64,000 nt of DNA from Rhizobium leguminosarum bv. trifolii WSM1325 (GTDB lineage Bacteria; Pseudomonadota; Alphaproteobacteria; Rhizobiales; Rhizobiaceae), in the NCBI GenBank assembly GCA_000023185.1, contig CP001622.1:2418001-2482000 (forward strand). Direction: 5' to 3'. The notes below the pieces were generated by a model. It was not told the DNA's origin and did not search any database. It saw nothing but the letters and a program-made list of their open reading frames with translations. This document shows positions 25,074 to 34,010 of the stretch, one piece after another. Within the stretch, counting starts at the first letter, position 1; each line of letters starts with the position of its first letter. The position numbers and the translations under genes are program-made.

Positions 25074-25745
25074 ATGTCAAGCGCCGAAACAACAGGTCAG
25101 CCGACCAATCCGCAACCGCGCCGCCGCCTGTCGCGGCAGGATCGGCATCGCCAGTTGCTCGACGTCGCTTGGCAGATCGTCCGTGACGAAGGAACGGAAG
25201 CGCTGACCCTCGGCCGGCTTTCAGAGCTGGCGGGCGTAACGAAACCCGTGGTCTATGATCATTTCGAAACCCGCCCCGGCCTGCTCGCAGCGCTCTACCG
25301 CGAATTCGACGCCCGCCAGACGGCTGTGATGGACGCAGCCCTTGCGGCAAGCCAGCCGTCGCTCGCCGACCGGGCCACAGTCATCGCCACCTCCTATGTC
25401 GACTGCGTGCTTCTTCAGGGCCGCGAAATCCCCGGTGTGATCGCAGCACTTGCCGGCTCGCCGGAACTCGAAAGGATCAAGCGCGAATACGAAGCGGCCT
25501 TCATCGAGAAATGCCGCATCGCGCTTTCGCCCTTTACCGGTGCCGGCACGATCGCCGCAGCCGGCCTCTGGGCCATGCTCGGCGCCGCCGAAGCCCTCTC
25601 TTATGCCGCCGCGTCGGGCGACATCACCGCCGTCGAGGCAAAGAACGAACTCTTCGAAACCATCGTCGCGATGGTGGCGAGAAGTATGGGCGGCGGCACG
25701 CATCCCGATCACCTGCGCAATACGGCCGGCCTCGCATCGAGATGA
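25074..25745 (+). CDS. TetR-family transcriptional regulator
   Basis: A 223-residue repressor. The N-terminal helix-turn-helix is clear (LGRLSELAGVTKPVVYDHFETRPGL, described here over residues about 45-70), preceded by RQDRHRQLLDVAWQIVRDEG. The C-terminal domain is the variable ligand pocket. It is divergent from the quinone reductase and probably controls both itself and that gene through the repeats at 25024-25070. The ATG at 25074 is chosen because the upstream part of the frame runs through the operator. Confidence 0.88.
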   Translation: MSSAETTGQPTNPQPRRRLSRQDRHRQLLDVAWQIVRDEGTEALTLGRLSELAGVTKPVVYDHFETRPGLLAALYREFDARQTAVMDAALAASQPSLADRATVIATSYVDCVLLQGREIPGVIAALAGSPELERIKREYEAAFIEKCRIALSPFTGAGTIAAAGLWAMLGAAEALSYAAASGDITAVEAKNELFETIVAMVARSMGGGTHPDHLRNTAGLASR

Positions 25746-25958
25746 TCCGGCGGGGATACCTGTATCGAATCCACCGCCCGCTTCGTCATGGAACTCGGTT
25801 ATTTCGCGACCCTGGCGAGCGACGCGACGGCCGCCTTCTCGCACCTAATGATGCATGCTGCGCACAAGCCGAACGGCCCGACCTACGCCCATGCTATTCT
25901 GACGACGGCCGAACTCATCGAAGTCTTGCCCAAGGCGTCTGCTTCAAAGGACAATGCC

Positions 25959-27299
25959 ATGACCATGCTCTTCAAAATGCTCACAAGTGCCGGCTCGGAA
26001 TCCCCGAACCGCGACCGACGGAGGTTCCTGACCACCGCGGCGATCGGGATCGCCGCCGTGGGCGCGACCAGCCTGTTTCCGTCCTATCCGGCATCGGCTG
26101 CCACGGGAGATGCGATCCGCCCGTTTCGCGTCGACACTCCCGAGGCGGACCTCCTCGACCTTCGCCGGCGCGTGCTGGCAACACGCTGGCCCGAACGCGA
26201 GACGGTCGACGACCAGACGCAGGGCATACAGCTCGAAAAGATCAAGCCGCTCGTCGATTATTGGGGCACCGGCTACGACTGGCGAAAGGCGGAAGCGAAG
26301 CTGAACGCGCTGCCGCAATTCATCACCGAGATCGACGGCCTAGACATCCACTTCATTCACGTCCACTCGAAACATCCGAATGCCCTGCCCGTCATCATCA
26401 CCCATGGCTGGCCGGGATCGGTATTCGAGAACCTCAAGATCATCGGCCCGCTCACCGATCCGACCGCTCATGGCGGACGCGCCGAAGATGCGTTCGACGT
26501 GGTCATTCCGTCGATGCCGGGCTACGGCTTCTCCGGCAAGCCGACCGGCACCGGTTGGGGGCCGGACCGCATCGCGCGGGCCTGGGCAGAACTGATGAAG
26601 CGCCTCGCTTACAGCAGCTACGTCGCCCAGGGCGGCGACTGGGGCTCGCCGGTCTCCGGCGCGATGGCACGGCTCGCGCCACAAGGTCTGCTCGGCATCC
26701 ACATCAACCTGCCGGCTGTCGTGCCGCCCGAAGTTGCCGCGGTGCTCGCCGCTGGCGGGCCAGCGCCGCAGCGACTCTCCACCGAGGAACGCGCGGCGTT
26801 CGATGCCCTCAGCGCCGCAGCCAAGATGGGGAACAGGTCCTATGCCACGATGATGGGCACGAGACCGCAGACGATCGGCTACGCCATATCGGATTCCCCG
26901 GCCGGCCTTGCGGCATGGACGCTCGGTCATCCAGGCTTCACGCACTGGACCTACGACAGCAGCGATCCCGAAAAGTCTCCCGACGAGGTGCTCGACGACA
27001 TCACGCTTTACTGGTTGACCAACAGCGCCGCTTCCTCGGCCCGGATCTACTGGGAATATGGCGGCGGGCGCAGTCCCGTCCTTGCGGCCGGGGAGAAGAC
27101 CTCCAAGATCGCGCTTCCGGTCGCCATCACCGTCTTTCCTGGGGAGAGCTATCAGGCCCCGGAGACATGGGCCCGTCGCGCCTATCGCAACCTTATCTAT
27201 TTCCACAAGGTCGACAAGGGCGGCCACTTCGCCGCCTGGGAGCAGCCCGAGCTCTTCTCCGCCGAGCTTCGAGCAGCGTTCAGGCCGCTGCGCCGGTGA
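25959..27299 (+). CDS. Epoxide hydrolase-like protein with Tat signal
   Basis: A 446-residue protein: Tat signal (RDRRRFLTTAA at residues 18-28, cleavage after PASA), EHN domain (about 55-160) and alpha/beta hydrolase domain. The oxyanion motif is HGWPGS, the nucleophilic Asp lies in QGGDWGSP and the His in KGGHFAAWEQP, as in microsomal-type epoxide hydrolases. Export in a folded state to the periplasm is predicted. The frame extends upstream to 25788, but the ATG at 25959 has AAAGGA and starts the signal peptide. A close paralogue is at 39027. The gene lies 213 bases after the TetR gene. Confidence 0.88.
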   Translation: MTMLFKMLTSAGSESPNRDRRRFLTTAAIGIAAVGATSLFPSYPASAATGDAIRPFRVDTPEADLLDLRRRVLATRWPERETVDDQTQGIQLEKIKPLVDYWGTGYDWRKAEAKLNALPQFITEIDGLDIHFIHVHSKHPNALPVIITHGWPGSVFENLKIIGPLTDPTAHGGRAEDAFDVVIPSMPGYGFSGKPTGTGWGPDRIARAWAELMKRLAYSSYVAQGGDWGSPVSGAMARLAPQGLLGIHINLPAVVPPEVAAVLAAGGPAPQRLSTEERAAFDALSAAAKMGNRSYATMMGTRPQTIGYAISDSPAGLAAWTLGHPGFTHWTYDSSDPEKSPDEVLDDITLYWLTNSAASSARIYWEYGGGRSPVLAAGEKTSKIALPVAITVFPGESYQAPETWARRAYRNLIYFHKVDKGGHFAAWEQPELFSAELRAAFRPLRR

Positions 27300-27338
27300 C
27301 CAGCCGGCGAACGGCCCTGCCGCTTTCCGGCCTCGGCA

Positions 27339-28121
27339 TCAGTCCGTATTCTGCCCCGCCGCCGTGAGGATCAGCTTTGTGATCTCGTCCGGGTGGGAGA
27401 TCAACGACAGATGGCTGGCCTGGATTTCAATGGTCTTCGCCCCCATGCGCTTGGCCATGAAGCGTTCGAGATCGGGATTGATCGTCCGATCCTCGGTCGA
27501 AACGGCATACCAGCTCGGCTTCGAACGCCAGGCAGCCTGTGTCGTCTTGCCGGTCAGCAGCGCCTTTTGAAATGGCTGCTGCACGGCATAAAGCACTTTG
27601 GCCTTCGCCTCCGGCAGGTCGCCGGCAAAATCACGCAGGAATGCTTCCTCGCCCAGCCGACCTTCGTCGGCGTCGAAGACGATGCCGGCGGACGCCGGCG
27701 GCGTCGGGAAGGTTTTGGCGAGAGCGGTATAATCCTCACCTGCATCCGGCGCCCGCGCCGCGACATAGACGAGCGCCGAAACGTCAGGGTGCACGCCGGC
27801 CTCGGTGACCATCATGCCGGAAAACGAATGCCCGACCAGAACCGTCGGGCCATCCTGTCGGTCGAGCACCCGCTTCACGGCAGCGACGGCCTCGGGCAAC
27901 GTCGTCAGCGGGTTCTGCACCGCCGTGGCGTTGAGCCCGGCCGCCTGCAGGCGGGCGATCACCTCGGTCCAGCACGAGCCGTCGGCAAACAGCCCGTGCG
28001 CCAGCACGACGTTGCGCGCCTTAACGGCAGAGGGTGTCGCGGCCATGCCGCGGGTGGCAAGCAGAGAAGCGGCGGCGCCGGCAACAAGGGCAGCCGAGAA
28101 AGTCCGTCTGTTCATCATCAT
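27339..28121 (-). CDS. Secreted alpha/beta hydrolase
   Basis: A 260-residue hydrolase with a twin-arginine-like signal peptide (MMMNRRTFSAALVAG, cleavage after GMAA). The oxyanion region is LAHGLFADGSCW, the nucleophile elbow VGHSFSGMM and the His lies in ASHLSLISHPDE. It resembles the group of small esterases and hydroxynitrile-lyase-like proteins found beside stress regulators. Three consecutive ATG codons make the exact start ambiguous by up to two residues. It converges with the epoxide hydrolase gene with 39 bases between them. Confidence 0.82.
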   Translation of the reverse strand: MMMNRRTFSAALVAGAAASLLATRGMAATPSAVKARNVVLAHGLFADGSCWTEVIARLQAAGLNATAVQNPLTTLPEAVAAVKRVLDRQDGPTVLVGHSFSGMMVTEAGVHPDVSALVYVAARAPDAGEDYTALAKTFPTPPASAGIVFDADEGRLGEEAFLRDFAGDLPEAKAKVLYAVQQPFQKALLTGKTTQAAWRSKPSWYAVSTEDRTINPDLERFMAKRMGAKTIEIQASHLSLISHPDEITKLILTAAGQNTD

Positions 28122-28492
28122 GATCTGGTTCCTTGTGCGTCCAGGAATTGAAGGATCGAAAGCATGTCGGCTCGGGACCGAAGAACCGAAGCCAAGTCAA
28201 AATCGGTTGGTCTGTGATGCCGTGTCGGAACAGTTCGCTTTGCCCGGCGCGATGCGCTGGCCTTCGTCGCGTTGCGGTTCCCGTCGTATTCAAATCGGTA
28301 TTGGAAGCGGCTTCGTGTATGCAGAAGCCTGCTTGCTGGAGATTTATGTATTCCCATCTGATATAAAGTCAATTATTGAATACGTAACACCTTCGTGATG
28401 CTATCAGTGTATACGCCTAGCGGCACGTCAATCGCATTTGCATACACAATCGATCGAGCCGTCGATGCTGAAACAGATCGGAGATAACGGAA
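28122..28492. other. 371-base divergent intergenic region
   Basis: No gene is seen. The part from about 28340 to 28460 is AT-rich and should hold promoters for the hydrolase (minus) and the GntR gene (plus). TGTATAC at 28408-28414 and, in the opposite direction, GCATACACAAT at 28440-28450 form an imperfect inverted pair sharing GTGTATRC, a plausible GntR-family operator. Confidence 0.45.
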
Positions 28493-29185
28493 ATGGCGAG
28501 TGGTTTCGAAACCGAGGATGACGGCGATGATCGCGGGTTGCTCTCCGACCGCATTCGCAACGCCCTGACGGACGAGATCGCCACCGGCACGCTGGCGGCG
28601 GGCGCAGCGTTGGACGAACAGCAGCTTGCCGATCGCTTCGGCGCCTCCCGCACGCCGGTTCGCGAAGCGCTGCGTCAGCTGGCGGCGGGCGGCCTCGTCG
28701 AGCTTCGCGCCCGGCGCGGCGGCGTCGTTGCCCGTATGACACCGGAGCGCATCATGGAGATGTTCGAGACGGTGGCCGAGATCGAGGCCATTTGCGTCAG
28801 GCTCGCCACCTACCGCATGACACCGCTGGAACGCAGCCATCTGATCGAACTGCACGACCTCTCAGAGTCGATCGTCGAGACCGGCGATTTCGATGCCTAT
28901 GACAGCTTCAACCGCCAATTCCATGAAGCCATCTATCACGCCACCCACAATAGCTTCCTTGCCGAACAGGCGATCGCCGTGCGCAACCGCCTGAATGCCT
29001 TTCGGCGCACGCAGCTGCGCCAGGGCGAACGGCTCCGCCGATCCCGGGACGAACACGAGGCAATCATGCAGGCGATCGCCGAAGGCGACGGCGAGATGGC
29101 ATCCCGGCGCATGCGCGCCCACATGCTGAACGCCGCCACCTCGCTCAGCCGTTTCATCGAAACCAACAAGCCGGGGGGAGTTTGA
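28493..29185 (+). CDS. GntR-family regulator, FadR subfamily (FCD domain)
   Basis: A 230-residue regulator with an N-terminal winged helix (EQQLADRFGASRTPVREALR, residues about 43-62) and a C-terminal FCD ligand domain. The metal-binding residues of FCD proteins are suggested by DSFNRQFHEAIYHATHN, DEHEAIMQAI and RMRAHMLN. Ligands of this group are usually small organic acids. It probably regulates itself and perhaps the divergent hydrolase. Another gene on the opposite strand ends six bases after it. Confidence 0.9.
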   Translation: MASGFETEDDGDDRGLLSDRIRNALTDEIATGTLAAGAALDEQQLADRFGASRTPVREALRQLAAGGLVELRARRGGVVARMTPERIMEMFETVAEIEAICVRLATYRMTPLERSHLIELHDLSESIVETGDFDAYDSFNRQFHEAIYHATHNSFLAEQAIAVRNRLNAFRRTQLRQGERLRRSRDEHEAIMQAIAEGDGEMASRRMRAHMLNAATSLSRFIETNKPGGV

Positions 29186-29190
29186 CGTTC

Positions 29191-29586
29191 CTACGGCACG
29201 GGGCAGCGGTATTTATAGGCGATCAACGTCGTCATCAGCTCGTCGCCGGTGGCCTCGCGAATGCCGGGATTCTCTTCCAGGAATGTACACAACGTATTGC
29301 CGATTGCTTCCGCGGTCGTTCCAACCGGCACACAGACGTTTACCCCAACGGAGTTGGCAAAATACGCCGAGTTCACCATTGCTTTCGGCGCAGGAACGAC
29401 TTCAGTGAAAATACGGCGGGCCAAATACTCGTCCCGGTTCCACTTGTCCAACCAACCCGCGACATATCCGACGACAAACTGCCGGGAGCCGCCGCAATCA
29501 GAATAAAGCAGGTCACCGCTGGAAAATCCGGCAGGAATCTTTGCTGAAACCGTTGCCAACAGGGTGGCGATAAGAATGCCCGACAT
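29191..29586 (-). CDS. Rap1a/Tai-family periplasmic immunity-like protein
   Basis: A 131-residue protein with a signal peptide (MSGILIATLLATVSA) and the Rap1a/Tai pattern: a first cysteine near the mature N-terminus in SGDLLYSDC, the GYVAGWLD strand-helix, VCVPVGTTAEAIGNTLCTFL then ENPGIREATGDEL, and a final CPVP. Family members with known function neutralise type VI secretion amidases in the periplasm. No effector or secretion gene is nearby, so this may be an orphan antidote or a domesticated relative. The ATG at 29586 follows TTGGAG; a GTG three bases earlier is possible. Base composition is visibly lower in GC than the neighbours. Confidence 0.72.
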   Translation of the reverse strand: MSGILIATLLATVSAKIPAGFSSGDLLYSDCGGSRQFVVGYVAGWLDKWNRDEYLARRIFTEVVPAPKAMVNSAYFANSVGVNVCVPVGTTAEAIGNTLCTFLEENPGIREATGDELMTTLIAYKYRCPVP

Positions 29587-29706
29587 CACATCTCCAAAGC
29601 TCGCGATGGCGGAGCTTTGATCGGGAAAGTGTCGGAAATTAGCTTCAAACGTGTCATCTTTTTTGCTGCAACTAAAAACAAAATGGCCGCTAATCTCACG
29701 TCAGCC

Positions 29707-30318
29707 TCAATCGAACCGACTGACCTCAAGCCCGCTGCCGACCGGCAGCAGCACGCTTGATATCCCGGGCTTGGCACGGACAGCCTCACCATAGCGTTTG
29801 AGATCATCGCCTCCCGGGCGCAGCATGTTGTCGGCGACAATGATCGCGCCTGGATTGAGCTTGGGGTAGAAGGCTTCGAGGCAGGGAACGTAGAGATCCT
29901 TCCACAGATCCACCAGCACGAAGTCGATGCCGGAGGAAAGCGCGCCGATCATCTGGACGGCATCGCCGACCTTGAATTCCACATGCTCGGCGAGCCCTGC
30001 CTTGACGGCCATGTCTCGTGCGTAGCCAGACTTGTAGTCGTGCATTTCCATGGTGATCAGCCGCCCGCCGGAAGCGCGCGCGGCTTCCGCCAGCCATATC
30101 CCGGAATAACCGAAGGAGGTGCCGAGTTCGAGAATGGTCGGGCTCTTGAGGCTCTTGGCGAGGATATTGATGAACTGCCCGGTCGCGGGCCCGACCGCGC
30201 GCAACCGCTGATCCTGTCCTCCATCGCGGCCGCCCGGAGGCAGCTCGCGCGGGCTGTTATGCTCCGTCTCGATCATCGCGTGATAGATGTCGAGCACGTC
30301 CTGGATTCTGCTGTCCAT
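29707..30318 (-). CDS. O-methyltransferase, caffeoyl-CoA type
   Basis: A 203-residue SAM-dependent methyltransferase of family 3. The SAM loop is ILELGTSFGYSGIWLAEA and the metal-binding/catalytic motif FVLVDLWKDLYVP. These enzymes methylate catechol-like hydroxyls with a divalent metal. ATG codons at 30330 and 30318 are both possible; the second has GGAGAAG in front. It is divergent from the siderophore-interacting reductase across 262 bases, but no functional tie is evident. Confidence 0.82.
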   Translation of the reverse strand: MDSRIQDVLDIYHAMIETEHNSPRELPPGGRDGGQDQRLRAVGPATGQFINILAKSLKSPTILELGTSFGYSGIWLAEAARASGGRLITMEMHDYKSGYARDMAVKAGLAEHVEFKVGDAVQMIGALSSGIDFVLVDLWKDLYVPCLEAFYPKLNPGAIIVADNMLRPGGDDLKRYGEAVRAKPGISSVLLPVGSGLEVSRFD

Positions 30319-30580
30319 TGTCTTCTCCATAACCGCTGATCGGCCGATCATTGCCCAACCGGAACGGCACCGGAAAGTTAAACTTTGGCAATCATCGCCA
30401 TTGCTAGCTCCCTTGCGGTTGCACATGCCGCCGCCGTCGGCTACATCATGCCGTCAATGGTCGGGTCACCCGGCCACGTAAGCGTTAACGTCACTCAACG
30501 CGTATGATCGAACGGCTTTGCGGCTTCGATCTGCGCGACTGTGTCCTGCGGATCGAGCTTCAGAAGCCCCGGAAGGACAC

Positions 30581-31351
30581 ATGGATAGCAATCAATTCAA
30601 AGATCAAGCTTCATCGACCCCTGGCATCGAGCGGATTCGCCACGACACGCGGCGGCGCTTACTGACAGTCGAAAGCGTCGTCGATATCACTCCGAGCATG
30701 CGCCGGGTCGTATTGGCAGGTGACGATCTCGCCGATTTCATCAGTCTCGGTGCTGACGACCACATCAAGATCTTCATTCCCACTGCCGATGGTGGAGAAG
30801 AGCGCCGTGACTACACGCCGCGCCGCTATGACAATGCCGAGCGGAGATTGACTATCGACTTTGCCTTGCATGAGGCAGGTCCGGTGACGAAATGGGCGAT
30901 CGACGCCAACCCGGGCGACAGGCTCGAGATCGGCGGACCAAGAGGCTCCGCCGTAGTCTCGAAGACCGTAAAACGATGGCTGCTGATCGGCGACGAAACA
31001 GCACTGCCGGCGATCGGCCGCCGGATCGAGGAAATCGGCGCCGGAACCGTCGTCACCACAATCGCAGCCGTCACCGGCCCGTTGGAAGAGCAGACCTTCG
31101 AGACATCAGCCGAGCTGCACCTCCACTGGGTGCACCGGCCGCTTTCGCAGGCAACCGATGCCGCAGCACTGCTGAAACTGTTGAGTACGGTCGATGTCCA
31201 GCCGGAGACCTTCATCTGGGTCGCGGCGGAAGCCTCGGTGACACGCGATATCCGCGCCTACCTGCTGGAACGAGGTTGCCCGCTCGGCTGGATCAAGGCT
31301 TCCGGCTACTGGGTCTTCGGCAAGGCCGATACGACCGAGAAATTCGGCTAG
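30581..31351 (+). CDS. Siderophore-interacting FAD reductase (SIP family)
   Basis: A 256-residue ViuB/SIP-family flavoprotein. The FAD-binding motif is RRDYTPRRYD, the NAD(P)H half begins at GDETALPAIGRRIEE, and the C-terminus has the family's IKASGYWVFG. It should reduce ferric siderophores in the cytoplasm to release iron. The ATG at 30581 follows GGAAGGA. No siderophore receptor or ABC genes are adjacent. The leader from 30430 to 30580 was not resolved into an iron-response motif by eye. Confidence 0.87.
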   Translation: MDSNQFKDQASSTPGIERIRHDTRRRLLTVESVVDITPSMRRVVLAGDDLADFISLGADDHIKIFIPTADGGEERRDYTPRRYDNAERRLTIDFALHEAGPVTKWAIDANPGDRLEIGGPRGSAVVSKTVKRWLLIGDETALPAIGRRIEEIGAGTVVTTIAAVTGPLEEQTFETSAELHLHWVHRPLSQATDAAALLKLLSTVDVQPETFIWVAAEASVTRDIRAYLLERGCPLGWIKASGYWVFGKADTTEKFG

Positions 31352-31400
31352 GACCAACCTCGCATTCCGGATTCCATTTGGTGATGAGCTCTGACTCCCT

Positions 31401-31428
31401 TCGTTCCGGATTTTATGATCCGGAACGA
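31401..31428. terminator. Perfect hairpin between convergent genes
   Basis: TCGTTCCGGAT (31401-31411) and ATCCGGAACGA (31418-31428) form an 11-bp stem with a six-base loop, 49 bases after the SIP stop and 113 bases past the oxidoreductase stop on the other strand. It has no T tract on either strand, so it may be a bidirectional stop, an mRNA stabiliser or a small palindromic repeat. Confidence 0.5.
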
Positions 31429-31541
31429 TCAGATGGATGTGAAGAGGTATGAATTGAGCGAAGTCTCGGCAGCCTCTGCCGGAACGCTGCGGCAGGTGGA
31501 AGAGCGTCAGCAACTGTAGGCACCGGGCGCCAGCCACCGAC

Positions 31542-32756
31542 TTATTGAAAGAGGAGATCGACCACGCGGCGGGCAGAGCCCAATGCAAGCGTCCAACCCA
31601 GCATGCCGTGACCGGCATTGATGTAGAGACCTTTGATGTGTCGGGAGGCGGCGATAATGGGTTTGGAGGTCGGCGTCATCGGCCTCTCGCCCGACCATCT
31701 CATCAGTTCGTCCGAACGCTCGAAAAGGTCGGGCAGCACAACAGACGCGGCCAGCCTCAGCGTCTCGAAACGTCCGGCATCAAAACCGGCCCCAGAACGC
31801 TCGATATCTGCCAGTCCGGCGGCACGAAAACGGTCGCCGATGGCTGCAAAGGCAAGCTTTCGCTTGACGTCTGTCAGGCTGATACTTGGTGCAAGGCCAG
31901 TTCTTGGAACGGTGAGCGAGTAGCCTCTGATGGAGCGTATGTCTCGGGCCTCGGGCAAATCGGATATGAGGGAACGGATCTGCGGTCCTGCGGCGACGAT
32001 GGCTGCATCGACGTGAAGCTCATCGCGGTCTTCGAACCTCAGCCCCGTCAGCACGCCTCCCGCTTGGACGAAGCTCGAGACCCTCCTGCCGAAAAGCACC
32101 GACACCTGCCGGCGCTCGATCATCCAGGCGGTCAGCTGGCGGCAAAATCCGGCCGCATCGCCGAGGGCATCACCGGGAGTGTAAACGGCCCCGGCAATCT
32201 CTCCCTGATACGCGGCGAGCGCAGGCTCGATGTTTTCCGCCTCCACTCGCGTCAGCAGGCGCTGTTCGAAGCCGAGGGCATTCTTGCGCGCGACACTGGA
32301 ATCGGCGGCAGAAAAACTTTGCCGATCGGCATAGAGGTGCAGTTTTCCGGCGACACGATAGTCGAATTCGATATCGGTTTCCTTAAGCAGGATTGCGAGC
32401 TCGTGACGGGATTGCTCGGCAAGGCGCAGGATCTCCTCTGTATTGTTCCACCAACGCCTGAACGGTGTATTGGCAAGGAATTTCAGCCCCCAGCAGAGAA
32501 AGTCCCGATCGAGTTGCCAGTGGATCCGGAAGGCTGGATCGCGGCCCATCGCAATGGCTGGCAGATGCTTCAGCAGGGCTGGTGATGCCATTGCGTCACC
32601 GTAGGCCCAGGACAGCTGCGCGGCGTTGCCGGCACTCGCCCCCATGCCGGGCTCGCTTGCCGCATCGATAAGTGTCACATCATGCCCCGCCCGGGCCAGA
32701 AGATAGGCCGACGATACGCCGATGACGCCGGCGCCGATCACCGCAACGCGCGCCAT
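31542..32756 (-). CDS. DadA-like FAD-dependent amino acid/amine oxidoreductase
   Basis: A 404-residue flavoprotein of the DAO fold. The FAD dinucleotide motif is VIGAGVIGVSSAY at the N-terminus, with ASAGNAAQLSW typical of D-amino acid dehydrogenases, and the C-terminal INAGHGMLGWTLALGSAR closes the FAD site. It should oxidise a D-amino acid or a gamma-glutamyl amine to an imine. It is the last gene of the amino-acid ABC operon: the upstream stop is one base away. The preceding gene supplies a Rid domain, which hydrolyses such imines. Confidence 0.85.
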   Translation of the reverse strand: MARVAVIGAGVIGVSSAYLLARAGHDVTLIDAASEPGMGASAGNAAQLSWAYGDAMASPALLKHLPAIAMGRDPAFRIHWQLDRDFLCWGLKFLANTPFRRWWNNTEEILRLAEQSRHELAILLKETDIEFDYRVAGKLHLYADRQSFSAADSSVARKNALGFEQRLLTRVEAENIEPALAAYQGEIAGAVYTPGDALGDAAGFCRQLTAWMIERRQVSVLFGRRVSSFVQAGGVLTGLRFEDRDELHVDAAIVAAGPQIRSLISDLPEARDIRSIRGYSLTVPRTGLAPSISLTDVKRKLAFAAIGDRFRAAGLADIERSGAGFDAGRFETLRLAASVVLPDLFERSDELMRWSGERPMTPTSKPIIAASRHIKGLYINAGHGMLGWTLALGSARRVVDLLFQ

Positions 32757-32757
32757 C

Positions 32758-33987
32758 TCAAGCCTCGTCGCCGACGACGGCCGTCAACTCGACTTCAACA
32801 GGAACCCCGCGCGGCAGGGATGTTACGCCGATTGCGATGCGGGCATGCGCCCATCGATCCGGGAAGAGCTCTCGGAGCAATTCGGAAGCCCCATCGATGA
32901 CGGCGCCGTGGCGCTCGAAAGCAGCATCCGCCGCGACATAGCCCGCGAGCCGGACGAAGCCCAGGATGTTGTCAAAGCCGCCCGCAGCCCCTTCCAGCTG
33001 CGCAAGCGCATTGAGAAGCGCCCAGCGCGCGCATTCTCGCCCCTCTTCGATGGAGACGGATGCTCCGAGATGTCCCGTCCGCAGCACCACACCATCCTTC
33101 AGCGGCACCTGACCGGAAACGGTGATGATGCTGCCGGTCCGCACAGCCCCGGAAAATGCGCCTGGCGGCGAGGATGCTTCCGGCAGAGCAAGCTCGAGCT
33201 GTGCCAGCCGTTCGCGTACGCGATTGCTTCCAGCCGATGAAGCATCGTGTGCCTTGCGGACTGCTGCTTCTGCGCTGCGGTCGACGAAGGCCCTCATGAT
33301 ATTCCTGTCGAGTTCGCTCAGCCGGTATTCGGGGTGCCACTGGATGCCCAGGCAAAAGCCGTCCGTGTCCCCTTCGAATGCTTCGATGGTTCCGTCCGGC
33401 GCCCGCGCGGCGACACGGAAGCGTCCTCGGCCGGCCAAAGCATGCCGGTGCAGGCTGTTGACGCGTGCCGGCCCCTTCCCCACCCAATCGGTCAGCACGC
33501 TGCCTTCCTCGACGATGATCTCGTGCGCCAAAACGTCGGGGATATCTTGCGGGATGTGGGATACGGCCGCGGCCGGCAGCTCGGTTTGAAATTCGCCTCC
33601 AAGGCATTCGCCGATCAGTTGCATCCCGTGGCATATGCCGAGAAGCGGCTTGCCCGTTTTCAAGGCCTGCTCGACCAGCTGAGTTTCGAACTGTCTGCGC
33701 GCGCCTGTCACCTCAGTCCCCGGCCGCGCACCGGTGAGGACGATGCCATCGGCGAGCGCCAACGCAGATGCCAGGTTCCGGGTGTTATAAGGTAGGATCA
33801 ACGGAATTCCCCCGGCCTCGGCTATGGCGTCCGCATAGTTGGCACGCACCACATACTCCGTTTCGGTCGGCGCATCGGGCGCCTCGCTAACGTCGGGTGT
33901 CATGAGGATCACCGGCCAGCGAGGTTCATGCGATTGCGTTGCATGCCGACGTGCGTTGCCCGTGGCAACGGTCGTTTCAATGGTCAT
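32758..33987 (-). CDS. Fusion of class-I glutamine amidotransferase-like hydrolase (C26) and Rid domain
   Basis: A 409-residue two-domain protein. Residues about 24-240 are a gamma-glutamyl hydrolase of the PuuD type: nucleophile C119 in LLGICHGMQ, H218 and E220 in QWHPE, and GIVLTGARPG earlier. Residues about 275-409 are a Rid/YjgF domain with ITVSGQVPLKDG and ARIAIGVTSLPRG, keeping the arginine needed for imine hydrolysis. Together the domains could release an amine from a gamma-glutamyl compound and clear the imine made by the oxidase next door. The ATG at 33987 follows AAGG; the frame extends to 34371 only by overlapping the permease gene. This domain pairing in one chain is uncommon. Confidence 0.85.
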   Translation of the reverse strand: MTIETTVATGNARRHATQSHEPRWPVILMTPDVSEAPDAPTETEYVVRANYADAIAEAGGIPLILPYNTRNLASALALADGIVLTGARPGTEVTGARRQFETQLVEQALKTGKPLLGICHGMQLIGECLGGEFQTELPAAAVSHIPQDIPDVLAHEIIVEEGSVLTDWVGKGPARVNSLHRHALAGRGRFRVAARAPDGTIEAFEGDTDGFCLGIQWHPEYRLSELDRNIMRAFVDRSAEAAVRKAHDASSAGSNRVRERLAQLELALPEASSPPGAFSGAVRTGSIITVSGQVPLKDGVVLRTGHLGASVSIEEGRECARWALLNALAQLEGAAGGFDNILGFVRLAGYVAADAAFERHGAVIDGASELLRELFPDRWAHARIAIGVTSLPRGVPVEVELTAVVGDEA

Positions 33988-34010
33988 GGTCTTGGCCTTG
34001 TGATGACGAG

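Noticed and set aside
25788-25958. N-terminal extension of the first epoxide hydrolase
   Set aside because: It would bury the Tat signal 57 residues inside the protein; the ATG at 25959 has AAAGGA in front.
25511-27367. A 618-residue plus-strand open frame overlapping the TetR and epoxide hydrolase genes
   Set aside because: It is arginine- and histidine-rich without domain likeness, and shadows two well-supported genes in another frame.
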